Source: Actinospica acidithermotolerans
Lineage (GTDB): Bacteria > Actinomycetota > Actinomycetes > Streptomycetales > Catenulisporaceae
Direction: 5' to 3'
DNA: 64,000 bases
Assembly (NCBI RefSeq): GCF_018139625.1
Contig: NZ_JAGSOH010000018.1
Coordinates: 21,105 to 85,104, forward strand
Below are positions 1 through 8,163 of this stretch, piece after piece. The first letter of the stretch is position 1. The number at the start of each line of letters is the position of its first letter. A program made the translations under genes and the position numbers. Below the pieces are notes generated by a model. It saw only the letters and a program-made list of their open reading frames with translations. It did no database searches and had not been told where the DNA came from.

Positions 1-65
1 GCGACGACCCGGCGCACCGATGGCTCCCGGACCCCGCGTGGCCTCGACCCACCCTCCCGCGCAAC

Positions 66-84
66 GAAGGTTAGCCTTACCTAT
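66..84 (+). promoter_or_regulatory. Iron box (DmdR/IdeR-type operator)
   Basis: The 19 bases GAAGGTTAGCCTTACCTAT match 17 of 19 positions of the DtxR/IdeR/DmdR operator TWAGGTWAGSCTWACCTWA as I recall it; only the two outermost bases differ. A -10-like TATACT (82-87) overlaps its right edge and lies 7 nt before the ATG at 95. An iron-loaded repressor bound here would block the promoter. The operator identity is inferred from the consensus. Confidence 0.7.
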
Positions 85-94
85 ACTGCTGGGC

Positions 95-736
95 ATGAGT
101 CCTGAGCGCCGCGCCGACGACCCTCGCACCGCGATAGCCGCAGCCGCTGTCCTTCCGCCCTCCGAGGGAGCCTTCGACCGTGTCCCGCCCCTCGAGGCCC
201 GCGCGCCGAAGCTGGCGATCATGGCGGCGCTCGTGGTCTGCGCGTGGTTCGGCATCGTCCTGCTGAGCAAGCACGAAGGCGCCGCGACCGTCTACCTCTC
301 CGACGCGGCACGCACGCGCTATCTGACCGTGCACGTCGTCGGGTTCTGCCTCGGCCTCGGCACCGTGCTCGCGGTCGACGGCGCGTTCCTGGCCGCGGCC
401 TTCGGCTGGACCTCGATCAGCCGCGCGGCACGCTTCGCGCTCTACGCGGACTGGCTGATCTGGGCCGGCTTCGCCCTCGTGTGCGTCAGCGGCGCGTTCC
501 TGCAGCCCGACTTCGGCAATGCCTGGGTCGTCGCCAACTTCTTCGTCGTCCTGGCCCTGGGCGTCAACGCCGTCCACGCCCGCGACATCCTCGACCACGT
601 CCGCGCAGTCCCCCGCACCGCACGCATCAGCACCCTGCCACGCCGTCTCCTGACGCGCGCCGTGGCCAGTGCCGTGCTCTCCCAGGCACTCTGGTGGACG
701 TCGATGGCGATCGGCTACTTCACCCGGCTGCGATAG
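95..736 (+). CDS. Putative iron-regulated integral membrane protein
   Basis: A 213-residue protein that I do not recognise as a named family. About 40 polar N-terminal residues are followed by roughly five hydrophobic helices (about 42-57, 78-105, 113-135, 143-162 and 190-210), with tryptophan-rich stretches in the third and fifth. It has no signal peptide or obvious catalytic motif. I chose ATG 95 over an in-frame ATG at 20 because the iron box and a TATACT -10 box lie just upstream of 95, which points to a leaderless transcript; the start at 20 would sit before the promoter. The iron box suggests expression under iron limitation, but a transport or haem role is only inference. Confidence 0.6.
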   Translation: MSPERRADDPRTAIAAAAVLPPSEGAFDRVPPLEARAPKLAIMAALVVCAWFGIVLLSKHEGAATVYLSDAARTRYLTVHVVGFCLGLGTVLAVDGAFLAAAFGWTSISRAARFALYADWLIWAGFALVCVSGAFLQPDFGNAWVVANFFVVLALGVNAVHARDILDHVRAVPRTARISTLPRRLLTRAVASAVLSQALWWTSMAIGYFTRLR

Positions 737-794
737 AGCCGAGCGCCGACCGCGGGCCATCGAACACCCCACCGTCGGGCCGGCTCGCGAGCCC

Positions 795-1382
795 CTACTC
801 CTCCGCGGCTTTCACCGCTACGCGCTTGACGGCGTCCTTGGTCCAGGCGCGCAGGGCCTCGGGGTCGAAGCCGGGGCCGAAGACGAGGTCGCGGACCTGG
901 GGTAGCGCGGCGGCGTAGTTGATCATGCCCATGAGCAGCATCAGCATGTAGGCGGCGGGCATGTCGTCGCGGACGATGCCCTGGGTCTGGGCGTCGACGA
1001 TCTTCTGCTTCTTGACGCCGTAGCGCTCGGCGCGGGCCTCGCTGCGGCAGGTGTTCTCGGACTCGACCTCGAGGGCCTCCCACATCAGCAGCCTGAGGAG
1101 CTCGGGGTGCTTCCGGTGGTAGTCGATGTGCTCGTCGACCCAGCGGTCGAGGTCGGTGATGTCGGTGGAGACCATCTCGGCGACCTGGACGAGGGTCTTG
1201 TCGAGGACCTTGTAGAAAAGCTTCTTCTTGTCGCCGAAGTAGGCGTAGATGAGCTGCTTGTTGGCCTGCGCGTTCTGGGCGATGCGGTCCACGCGGGCGC
1301 CGGCGATCCCGTGGGCGGCGAACTCCGCGGTCGCCGCCTCGAAGATGCGCGCCTTGGTTGCTTCAGCGTCTCGCGTGGCCAT
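795..1382 (-). CDS. TetR family transcriptional repressor
   Basis: A 195-residue one-component regulator of usual TetR length. The N-terminal helix-turn-helix spans about residues 10-56 (ARIFEAATAEFAAHGIAG, then ANKQLIYAYFGDKKKLFYKV), and the rest is a helical ligand-binding domain. It is divergent from the MFS exporter at 1631, and two inverted repeats fill the shared promoter region, so it probably represses both itself and the exporter and is released by an exporter substrate. The ATG has a TACCAT box 6 nt upstream (1389-1394), suggesting a leaderless transcript whose promoter is overlapped by the first operator. Confidence 0.9.
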   Translation of the reverse strand: MATRDAEATKARIFEAATAEFAAHGIAGARVDRIAQNAQANKQLIYAYFGDKKKLFYKVLDKTLVQVAEMVSTDITDLDRWVDEHIDYHRKHPELLRLLMWEALEVESENTCRSEARAERYGVKKQKIVDAQTQGIVRDDMPAAYMLMLLMGMINYAAALPQVRDLVFGPGFDPEALRAWTKDAVKRVAVKAAEE

Positions 1383-1396
1383 GAGGCCATGGTAAC

Positions 1397-1410
1397 CAAC
1401 TAGTCAGTTG
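1397..1410. promoter_or_regulatory. Inverted repeat operator 1 of the TetR/MFS pair
   Basis: CAACTAGTCAGTTG is an inverted repeat (CAACT/AGTTG, 4-nt spacer). It sits directly upstream of the TetR gene's -10 box and overlaps a consensus TTGACA (1408-1413) facing the MFS gene. Confidence 0.55.
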
Positions 1411-1436
1411 ACAGCCAGCCCGCTGGATGGAATATT
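1408..1436 (+). promoter_or_regulatory. Promoter of the MFS exporter gene
   Basis: A consensus -35 TTGACA (1408-1413) is followed after 17 bases by AATATT (1431-1436), or after 19 by TATTCT. The perfect palindrome at 1437-1458 covers the predicted start of transcription, as expected for a repressible promoter. Confidence 0.55.
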
Positions 1437-1458
1437 CTCAACCAACCGGTTGGTTGAG
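1437..1458. promoter_or_regulatory. Perfect 22-bp palindromic operator 2
   Basis: CTCAACCAACC is followed immediately by its exact reverse complement, with no spacer. Position, symmetry and divergent neighbours make it the probable main TetR-dimer operator. Its CAACCAAC core resembles the flanks of the first inverted repeat. Confidence 0.7.
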
Positions 1459-1630
1459 GCCCTGCAAGGGCCTCAACGGCCCGACGGGGATCGTCCGTGT
1501 AACGCGAGGGAGCGCACGCGGATTCCGATTCCGGACCCCGACCTCGACTTCAGCTTCACTTCCGAGCTTCACGTGCCGAGCTGGACCCGCAGGACCCATG
1601 CAGCTTCGTCGGACGATCCTGGAGAACCAC

Positions 1631-3124
1631 GTGTCCGTCACCGAGACATCCGCCGCGGCGTCAGCCGCATCCGCACCCGCCGCCGACACAACCAACCCCC
1701 GCCGGCCCGCGTTCACCGCCTATCCGGCGCGGTGGCGGGCCCTGCCGGTGATTCTGACCGCCATGTTCATGGCGATGTTCGACTACTTCGTCGTCAACGT
1801 CGCCGCCTCCTCCCTCCAGCACGACCTGCACGTCGGGTCCGCCGCGCTCGAGCTGATCGTCGGCGGGTACGGGTTCGCGTACGCCAGCGGGCTGATCACC
1901 GGCGGAAGGCTCGGCGACCTGCACGGGCACCGGCGCCTGTTCGTGTTCGGGATGGCGCTGTTCGCGATAGCCTCGCTGCTCTGCGGGCTCTCCCCGAGCG
2001 GCTGGTCGCTGGTCGCCTTCCGGGTGCTGCAGGGCGGCACCGCGGCGCTGATGGTGCCGCAGGTGCTGGCGCTGATCAACACGATGTTCCCGCCGGAGGA
2101 GCGGGCGCGGGCGATGTCCGCGTTCGGCGCGACGATCGGCATCGGCGCGGTCGCGGGGCAGGTCCTCGGCGGCGTGCTGCTGGACGCCAACCTGTTCGGC
2201 TGGGGCTGGCGGGCGATCTTCTTCATCAACGTGCCGATCGGGCTCGCGTCGGTGCTGCTCGCCGCGCGCTGGCTGCCGAAGCACGAGCCGACGCACCGGC
2301 CGAAGCTGGACCCGGTGGGCGCGATCGGCATCTCGCTGGCGCTCGCGCTGGTGCTCGTGCCGGTCACGCTCGGGCGCCCGGAGGGCTGGCCGCTGTGGAC
2401 CTTCGTCTCGATGGCCGCGGCCGTCCCGGTGATGCTGGCCACGCTGCGCTACGAGAACCGGCTGCACGCCCGGGACGGCCAGCCCGTGCTGGACACGAAC
2501 ATGGTGCGCGAGCGGGTCTTCGCCGCTGGCATGGTGATCTCCGGCGGCTACCTGGCCTTCTTCGCCGGGTTCATGCTCTGCCTGACCCTGCTGCTGCAGG
2601 ACGGCCTCGGCCTGTCGCCGCTGCGCGCCGGGCTCGCGTTCGCCCCGCTCGGCGTCGCGTTCGCGGTCAGCTCGTTCACGCTGGCGCGGCGGGTGGCCGA
2701 CCGGATCGGCAACCGGGTGATCGTGCTCGGCGCGAGCCTGAGCTTCGTCGGCCTGGCGGTCACGATCGGCGTGCTGGCCTGGAAGGGCTCGGCGGTGACC
2801 GCGCTGGAGCTGATCCCGGGCGGCGTCGTCATCGGCCTGGGCAACGGCATGGCCATCCCCTCGATGATCGGCGCGGTGCTCTCCTCGGGCATCGAGCCGC
2901 ACAAGGCGGGCATGGCGGCCGGCGCGCTGACCACGGCTCAGCAGTTCGGCAACGCGGTGGGCGCGACCGTGCTGGGCACGATCTTCTTCTCGGTGCTGGG
3001 CAACGGCGTCCACCTCAGCTCGTTCGTGAGCGCGATGGAGACCGCCTCCGCGGTCGGGCTCGGAATCGTGGTGCTCGTGCTCGCGTCGGCGTTCCTGCTC
3101 CCGAAGAAGGTCGCCCGGGCCTGA
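1631..3124 (+). CDS. MFS multidrug exporter, DHA2 (EmrB/QacA) type
   Basis: A 497-residue drug:proton antiporter with about 14 membrane helices. The first helix follows about 35 polar residues (LPVILTAMFMAMFDYFVVNVA), and the motif-A loop reads GGRLGDLHGHRR. Length and topology fit the 14-helix DHA2 group. I chose GTG 1631 because GGAGA lies 6 nt upstream and the region before it holds the promoter and operator, although the frame stays open to 1427. It is divergent from the TetR gene, so export of a toxic compound that also induces the repressor is the simple reading. The substrate is unknown. Confidence 0.9.
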   Translation: MSVTETSAAASAASAPAADTTNPRRPAFTAYPARWRALPVILTAMFMAMFDYFVVNVAASSLQHDLHVGSAALELIVGGYGFAYASGLITGGRLGDLHGHRRLFVFGMALFAIASLLCGLSPSGWSLVAFRVLQGGTAALMVPQVLALINTMFPPEERARAMSAFGATIGIGAVAGQVLGGVLLDANLFGWGWRAIFFINVPIGLASVLLAARWLPKHEPTHRPKLDPVGAIGISLALALVLVPVTLGRPEGWPLWTFVSMAAAVPVMLATLRYENRLHARDGQPVLDTNMVRERVFAAGMVISGGYLAFFAGFMLCLTLLLQDGLGLSPLRAGLAFAPLGVAFAVSSFTLARRVADRIGNRVIVLGASLSFVGLAVTIGVLAWKGSAVTALELIPGGVVIGLGNGMAIPSMIGAVLSSGIEPHKAGMAAGALTTAQQFGNAVGATVLGTIFFSVLGNGVHLSSFVSAMETASAVGLGIVVLVLASAFLLPKKVARA

Positions 3125-3137
3125 TACAGTCAGCGCC

Positions 3138-3197
3138 ATGAAGCTCGCGCTCGCGCAGAACCAGTGGTGGTGGCCGGTGACCCCGGCGGACCACTGA
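3138..3197 (+). CDS. trpL: trp leader peptide with three consecutive Trp codons
   Basis: A 19-codon reading frame, MKLALAQNQWWWPVTPADH, containing three TGG codons in a row. It lies between the MFS gene and the fused anthranilate synthase and is followed by an attenuator hairpin. This is the standard layout of actinobacterial trp attenuation: ribosomes stall at the Trp codons when charged tRNA-Trp is scarce. A pause hairpin pairs 3162-3168 with 3190-3196 across the Trp codons. Function is inferred from this arrangement, which is highly specific. Confidence 0.92.
   Translation: MKLALAQNQWWWPVTPADH
3162..3196 (+). promoter_or_regulatory. trp leader 1:2 pause hairpin
   Basis: CAGTGGT (3162-3168) pairs with ACCACTG (3190-3196) around the tandem Trp codons. 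GGCGG at 3185-3189, within this hairpin's region 2, can instead pair with CCGCC at 3229-3233 in the terminator's 5' arm, giving the switch between pause/terminator and antiterminator folds. Confidence 0.65.
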
Positions 3198-3223
3198 GCG
3201 CGCGCTTCTCCCCGAACCCCGCG

Positions 3224-3250
3224 ACCGGCCGCCGTCAGGCGGCCGGTTTC
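3224..3250 (+). terminator. trp attenuator (intrinsic terminator)
   Basis: ACCGGCCGCC (3224-3233) pairs perfectly with GGCGGCCGGT (3238-3247) around the loop GTCA and is followed by TTTC. It lies 27 nt after the trpL stop and 60 nt before trpEG, as expected for transcriptional attenuation. Confidence 0.85.
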
Positions 3251-3311
3251 GTGTTCCCACGGACAGTTCCCGGGCGTTGTGGCGGCACACGACCCCGAAG
3301 GACGCCCGCCC

Positions 3312-5147
3312 ATGGAACCGCTCGCTCCGCCCTACGCCCTGATCCGCCGACACGACTCGATCGAGCTGCTGCGCGGCCGCGTCGAGACCTTCGAGCTGCT
3401 CGCCGACCTGCCGCGCGTCGAGGACGAGGGCGGCGAACTGCTCGCGCTCGTGCCGTACCGCCAGCTGCGGGAACGCGGCGACGCCTGCCACGACGACGGG
3501 ACGCCGCTGCGTGCGCTGATCGTCGAGTCCCGGGAGACGGTCCAGCTCAGCGACCTGCCGACGGGCACCGCGCGGGTGCGCGACGGCGCGTTCGACGTCG
3601 AGGACGATGAGTACGCGCTCAAGGTCAAGGCCATCCTGGACGAGGAGATCGCCGCCGGAGAAGGCTCGAACTTCGTCCTGCGGCGCACCTACGTCGCACG
3701 ATGCGACGACGCGGCCGAGACGGCGTTCGGCGCGTTCCGCAACCTCCTCGTGCAGGAACGCAACGCCTACTGGACGTTCCTCGTGCACACCGGCGACGCG
3801 ATCATGGTCGGCGCCACGCCGGAGCGGCACGTGTCGCTGGAGTCGGGCGTGTGCACGATGAACCCGATCAGCGGCACGCTGCGCAAGCCGCCGAGCTCGG
3901 TCACCCGCGAGGAGCTGCTGGCCTTCCTCAGCGACCCGAAGGAGCGCGACGAGCTCGCGATGGTCGTCGACGAGGAGCTGAAGATGCTCGCGGAGGTCGG
4001 CGACCAGGGCGGCGTGATCGACGGGCCGTACCTGAAGGAGATGGCCAACCTCGCGCACACCGAGTACTACATCAGGGCCCGTACCACGATGGACGCGCGC
4101 GAGATCCTGCGCACGACGATGTTCGCGCCGACCGCGACCGGATCGCCGCTGCGCAACGCCTTCCGGGTGATTCTGCGGCACGAGAGCCGGGGGCACGAGA
4201 CGGCCGGCCGCGGCTACTACGGCGGCGTCGCGGCGCTGATCGGGCGGGACGGGCACGGGAATCAGACCATGGACGCGCCGCTGATGCTGCGCGTGGCGTA
4301 CCTGGATCCGGCGGACGGTTCGGTGCGCGTTCCCGTCGGGGCGACGCTGGTGCGCGGCTCGGATCCGTACGGCGAGGTGCGGGAGACGCACGCGAAGGCG
4401 GCGGGCGTGCTGCGGGCGTTCGGGGTGCGCACGGCGCCGACGTCCGGTGCGACGACGTCGTACGGCGTGGCGACCGGGCCGGTCTGGGCGGACGATCCGG
4501 TGGTGCGGGCCGCGCTCGCGTCGCGCAACGAGCGGCTCTCCCCCGCCTGGGCCACGTACCACGCGCCGGGCGAGCTCGCGGCACCCGAGCTGGCCGGACG
4601 CAGTGTGCTGATCATCGACAACGAGGACGCGTTCACCTCGATGCTGGCCGTCCAGCTGCGCAGTCTCGGCCTCGCGGTCACCCGGCTGCCGTACGACGCC
4701 GTGGACGGCACCGACGGCTACGACCTCGTCGTGCTCGGCCCCGGGCCGGGCGATCCGCGGGACGCGCAGAACCCGAAGATGCGGACCGTGCGCGCGTTCG
4801 CCCGGCAGCTGCTCGACGAGCGGCGCCCGACGCTCGCCATCTGCCTCGGCCACCAGCTGATGTGCGCGGAGCTCGGCCTGGAGCTGCACCGCAGGCCCAC
4901 GCCGAACCAGGGGGCGCAGATCCCGGTCGGGCTGTTCGGGCGGACCGAGGCGCTCGGGTACTACAACTCGTACGCCGTTCTCGCGCCGCGCGCCGCGGGC
5001 GAGTGGGAGCTCGCGCACGACGGGCCGGAGCTCGCCGCGCTGCGCGGCCCGCACTACACCGGCCTGCAGTTCCATCCCGAGTCCGTGCTGACCAGGGACG
5101 GGCTGGCGATCCTGCGCCGGGAGCTGGCCCGCCTGCTGCCGGGATGA
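3312..5147 (+). CDS. trpEG: Fused anthranilate synthase (TrpE-TrpG)
   Basis: A 611-residue fusion that converts chorismate and glutamine to anthranilate, the first committed step of tryptophan synthesis. The N-terminal two thirds is the chorismate-binding TrpE/PhzE-type domain (NPISGTLRKP, then YYGGVAALIG). The last ~190 residues are a class I glutamine amidotransferase with VLGPGPGDPRD, the nucleophile motif AICLGHQLM and the catalytic His/Glu in QFHPESVL. ATG 3312 has AAGGA 9 nt upstream. The leader peptide and attenuator show control by charged tRNA-Trp, which supports a primary-metabolism role over a phenazine-type one. trpD lies separately at 34.9 kb. Confidence 0.9.
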   Translation: MEPLAPPYALIRRHDSIELLRGRVETFELLADLPRVEDEGGELLALVPYRQLRERGDACHDDGTPLRALIVESRETVQLSDLPTGTARVRDGAFDVEDDEYALKVKAILDEEIAAGEGSNFVLRRTYVARCDDAAETAFGAFRNLLVQERNAYWTFLVHTGDAIMVGATPERHVSLESGVCTMNPISGTLRKPPSSVTREELLAFLSDPKERDELAMVVDEELKMLAEVGDQGGVIDGPYLKEMANLAHTEYYIRARTTMDAREILRTTMFAPTATGSPLRNAFRVILRHESRGHETAGRGYYGGVAALIGRDGHGNQTMDAPLMLRVAYLDPADGSVRVPVGATLVRGSDPYGEVRETHAKAAGVLRAFGVRTAPTSGATTSYGVATGPVWADDPVVRAALASRNERLSPAWATYHAPGELAAPELAGRSVLIIDNEDAFTSMLAVQLRSLGLAVTRLPYDAVDGTDGYDLVVLGPGPGDPRDAQNPKMRTVRAFARQLLDERRPTLAICLGHQLMCAELGLELHRRPTPNQGAQIPVGLFGRTEALGYYNSYAVLAPRAAGEWELAHDGPELAALRGPHYTGLQFHPESVLTRDGLAILRRELARLLPG

Positions 5148-5155
5148 AAGAGAAG

Positions 5156-5183
5156 ACCGGGCCCTCGCGCGCGAGGGCCCGGT
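5156..5183. terminator. Bidirectional terminator between trpEG and pfkA
   Basis: A perfect 28-nt palindrome made of ACCGGGCCCTCGCG and its reverse complement, in the 55-nt gap between two converging genes. There is no long T tract, but this is common in high-GC actinobacteria. Confidence 0.75.
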
Positions 5184-5202
5184 CCGAAGATCGCTTACGG
5201 CT

Positions 5203-6228
5203 TTAGCCGAAGAGGACCTTGGCCTCCTCGTAGAGGCTCAGCGGGACGGTCTTGAGCTCGGTGGTGGCGGCGCTCAGCGGGACGCGGACGATGTCCGTGC
5301 CCTGCAGCGCGACCATCTTGCCCCAGTCGGCGTCCTTGACCGCGTCGATCGCGTGCAGGCCGAAGCGGGTGGCCAGCCAGCGGTCGCGGGGGGTCGGGGT
5401 GCCGCCGCGCTGCACGTGGCCGAGCACCGTGGTGCGCGACTCCTTGCCGGTGCGCTTCTCGATCTCGGCGGCCAGCCGCTCGCCGACGCCGCCGAGGCGG
5501 ACGTGGCCGAAGGAGTCGACCTCCTGGTTGAGCAGGATCTCGTCGCCCTCCTGCGGAGCGGCGCCCTCGGAGACGACGACGATCGGCGCGTACTCGGACT
5601 TGAAGCGGGACTCGACCCACTCGCAGACCTGCTCGATGTCGTACTTCTCCTCGGGGATGAGGATGACGTTGGCGCCGCCGGCCATGCCGGAGTGCAGCGC
5701 GATCCAGCCGGCGTGGCGGCCCATGACCTCGATGACCAGCACGCGGTGGTGCGACTCGGCCGTGGTGTGCAGCCGGTCGATGGCCTCGGTCGCGATGGTC
5801 ACCGCGGTGTCGAAGCCGAAGGTGTAGTCGGTGGCGTTCAGGTCGTTGTCGATGGTCTTCGGCACGCCGACCACCTGCACGCCCTGGGCGTGCAGCGCGG
5901 TGGCCACGCCGAGGGTGTCCTCGCCGCCGATGGCGACCAGGGCGTCCACGCCGAGGTTCGCCAGGTTCTCCTTGATGCGCTCGACGCCGCCCTCGATCTT
6001 GATCGGGTTGGTGCGGGACGAGCCGAGGATCGTGCCGCCGCGCGGCAGGATGCCGCGCACGGCCTTGACGTCGAGGGTACGGGTCAGGCCCTCGAGCGGA
6101 CCGCGCCAGCCGTCGCGGAAGCCGACGAACTCGTAGCCGTACTGCTGGACGCCTTTGCGGACCACCGCCCGGATGACGGCGTTGAGACCGGGGCAGTCGC
6201 CCCCGCCGGTGAGCACTCCGACGCGCAT
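5203..6228 (-). CDS. pfkA: 6-phosphofructokinase with PPi-type active-site residues
   Basis: A 341-residue PFK that phosphorylates fructose 6-phosphate in glycolysis. Recognisable motifs are GVLTGGGDCPGLN (5-17), GGEDTLG (101-107), PKTIDND (123-129) and MGRHAGWIAL (169-178). Position 104 is Asp and position 124 is Lys. From studies of Amycolatopsis and other PFKs, Asp104/Lys124 marks pyrophosphate-dependent enzymes, while ATP enzymes have Gly at one or both. I therefore predict PPi as phosphoryl donor, which would make the step reversible; the family call is firm but the donor is inference. ATG 6228 is preceded by GAAGGGA. Confidence 0.92.
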   Translation of the reverse strand: MRVGVLTGGGDCPGLNAVIRAVVRKGVQQYGYEFVGFRDGWRGPLEGLTRTLDVKAVRGILPRGGTILGSSRTNPIKIEGGVERIKENLANLGVDALVAIGGEDTLGVATALHAQGVQVVGVPKTIDNDLNATDYTFGFDTAVTIATEAIDRLHTTAESHHRVLVIEVMGRHAGWIALHSGMAGGANVILIPEEKYDIEQVCEWVESRFKSEYAPIVVVSEGAAPQEGDEILLNQEVDSFGHVRLGGVGERLAAEIEKRTGKESRTTVLGHVQRGGTPTPRDRWLATRFGLHAIDAVKDADWGKMVALQGTDIVRVPLSAATTELKTVPLSLYEEAKVLFG

Positions 6229-6546
6229 GTCGTTCCCTTCGGGTATCTTCACGTGTGCCGTCAGCCGCCGCACCGGCCCGCACAGGCAGAAAAGCCTTTG
6301 ACTGTGGGGTCGAGGTGGGGCGCCGTTGCCCTCGGACCGTCCAGACACCCTACGGTCACCGACCTCACCCCCCAACTTACCGGTTACCGACGGGTTTCGG
6401 ATGCCCGGCTCGTATCGCGGACCGGTTACGCGCGGATGAACAGCGGCCGATCGGAGCGTCCGGGGGAATTTCCGGGCGGGCGTCGTCCGTTGAGTAGCGA
6501 GAACCGTACGTACTTCAGGTCCCCTCGAGCCCCAGGAGACAGATCG
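6229..6546. other. Divergent intergenic region pfkA/ribA
   Basis: The 318 bp hold no credible gene. On the minus strand, TTGGGG (6370-6375) and TAGGGT (6347-6352) with a 17-nt spacer form a plausible pfkA promoter. I see no conserved FMN-riboswitch signature ahead of ribA; its Shine-Dalgarno AGGAGA lies just upstream of ATG 6547. Confidence 0.5.
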
Positions 6547-7206
6547 ATGAGCAGCTCCTCTCCCGCGCCGGCCTCGGTGCGCACCTCGGTGCGGATCCCG
6601 CTGCGGTTCTCCGACGGCTTCCGGGTCGACGCCCAGGTGTTCACCTTCGACGGTCTCGCCGACGGGCAGGAGCACGTCGCCCTGGGCCTCGGCGACTACG
6701 AGCATACGAACACGCCCCTCGTCCGGTTGCACTCCGAGTGCCTCACGGGCGACGTGTTCGGCTCGGCCCGCTGCGATTGCGGGCCGCAGCTGCGCGACGC
6801 GGCCGAGCAGATCTCCCGGGTCGGCGGGTACCTCGTCTACCTGCGCCAGGAGGGCCGCGGCATCGGCCTGTACAACAAGCTGGACGCGTACGCGCTGCAG
6901 GACCAGGGCCTGAACACCTACGAGGCGAACGAGGCGCTCGGGCTGCCGTCCGACGGCCGCGACTACACCGCCGCCGCGCAGATGCTGAACACCCTCGGCG
7001 TGCGCCGGATCGAGCTGCTGTCGAACAACCCGGACAAGGCGAAGCAGCTGTCCGCGCACGGCATCGAGATCGAGCGCAGGGTGCCCACCGGCGTCTTCGT
7101 CACGCCCACCAACCTGCGCTACCTGCAGGCCAAGGTGACCGTGACCGGGCATCAGATCCTGCTGGACGGCTCCGGCGCCCCGGCGTTCCCGGCCGCGGCG
7201 GCCTGA
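6547..7206 (+). CDS. ribA: GTP cyclohydrolase II
   Basis: A 219-residue stand-alone RibA that opens GTP to 2,5-diamino-6-ribosylamino-pyrimidinone phosphate, the first step of riboflavin synthesis. Key features are the zinc cysteines in SECLTGDVFGSARCDC, the catalytic block YLRQEGRGIGL and the C-terminal LLSNNPDKAKQL. It lacks the DHBP synthase (RibB) domain of bifunctional actinobacterial enzymes, so it is either a second copy or works with RibB elsewhere. ATG 6547 has AGGAGA upstream. Its last 55 bp overlap the converging acyltransferase gene. Confidence 0.93.
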   Translation: MSSSSPAPASVRTSVRIPLRFSDGFRVDAQVFTFDGLADGQEHVALGLGDYEHTNTPLVRLHSECLTGDVFGSARCDCGPQLRDAAEQISRVGGYLVYLRQEGRGIGLYNKLDAYALQDQGLNTYEANEALGLPSDGRDYTAAAQMLNTLGVRRIELLSNNPDKAKQLSAHGIEIERRVPTGVFVTPTNLRYLQAKVTVTGHQILLDGSGAPAFPAAAA

Positions 7207-7919
7207 GCCTCCGGCGGCGCGAGGGGCGCCTTCTTCACGTCGGAGGCGTAGCGGTCCACGTACTCGCTGCCGGTCATCTCGGCCAGCGTCTGCATGATCT
7301 CGTCGGTGACGGCGCGCAGCACGGTGTGCTCGTGCTCGGTGCCGTGGACCTCGGCCCACAGGCCGACGGCGTAGCGGGAGAAGTCCAGCGGCGCGCCGAA
7401 GGTGACGGTGACCGGGTAGACCTTCGGCACGAGCTTGCCGGTGGGCTGCACCTTCTCGGTGCCGGAGATCGCACAGGGCACGACCGGGCAGCGCGCGGTC
7501 AGCGCGATCCGCGCGGCTCCGGTGCGGCCCTTGTAGAGCCGGCCGTCCGGCGAACGGGTGCCCTCCGGGTAGAGGCCGACGATCTGGTCCTGGTCGAGCA
7601 GCCGCAGCGCGGTCTTGATCGCGGCGTCGGCGGCCTTGGCCCCGCCGCGGTCGATCGGCACCGAGCCGACGCCCGCGAAGAAGCCCTTCGAGAACCAGCC
7701 CTTCACGCCGTGCCCGGTGAAGTACTCGGCCTTCGCCAGGAACTTGACCGGGCGCGGTGTGAGCAGCGGCATGAAGATCGAGTCGGAGAAGGACTGGTGG
7801 TTCGCCACGAGCAGCACCGGGCCGGACTCCGGGATGTTCTCGACCCCCTCCCCCTGCGGGCGGAAGACGACATGCAGTGCCGGGCCGAGCAGGCCGCGCT
7901 TGAGCAAGCCGTATAACAC
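7152..7919 (-). CDS. 1-acyl-sn-glycerol-3-phosphate acyltransferase (PlsC family)
   Basis: A 255-residue membrane-associated acyltransferase for phospholipid assembly. The catalytic NHxxxxD motif appears as NHQSFSDS and motif III as YPEGTRS. A hydrophobic N-terminus and a low-complexity Ala/Pro tail flank the domain. The GTG at 7919 has GGAGGA a few nt upstream. The last 18 codons overlap the 3' end of ribA on the other strand, so the two transcripts are complementary at their ends. Exact acyl acceptor is not determinable. Confidence 0.88.
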   Translation of the reverse strand: MLYGLLKRGLLGPALHVVFRPQGEGVENIPESGPVLLVANHQSFSDSIFMPLLTPRPVKFLAKAEYFTGHGVKGWFSKGFFAGVGSVPIDRGGAKAADAAIKTALRLLDQDQIVGLYPEGTRSPDGRLYKGRTGAARIALTARCPVVPCAISGTEKVQPTGKLVPKVYPVTVTFGAPLDFSRYAVGLWAEVHGTEHEHTVLRAVTDEIMQTLAEMTGSEYVDRYASDVKKAPLAPPEAQAAAAGNAGAPEPSSRI

Positions 7920-8163
7920 CGGTCCTCCGATCGACAGGGACTGAAGAGCGTCCGCGGGACGGCCGCCGGGCTCGGGGGCCGCTCCCGGATCCGGCCCCCG
8001 TCCCTGGAAAGCTCTAACCTGGAAGATACCGAAGCGGCCGGACCTACGCGCCGTTCGCCGCGAGCACGGGCCGGGGCCACATTCCGGCGTATTACTGTAC
8101 GAGACAAGGGATCGCGTGGGACCATGCGAACAGTAGCGCGTGACCCTCTGAAGGAGCGGGCCG

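Noticed and set aside
20..94. Upstream ATG start for the first gene
   Set aside because: It would lie before the iron box and the -10 box, so it is probably outside the transcript.
1661..3313. Long open frame on the minus strand opposite the MFS gene (and similar long antisense frames elsewhere, for example 27589-29328 and 29682-31478)
   Set aside because: These are the usual GC-bias shadows: their peptides are Arg/Gly/His/Asp-rich without domains, while the opposite strand has clear conserved families.
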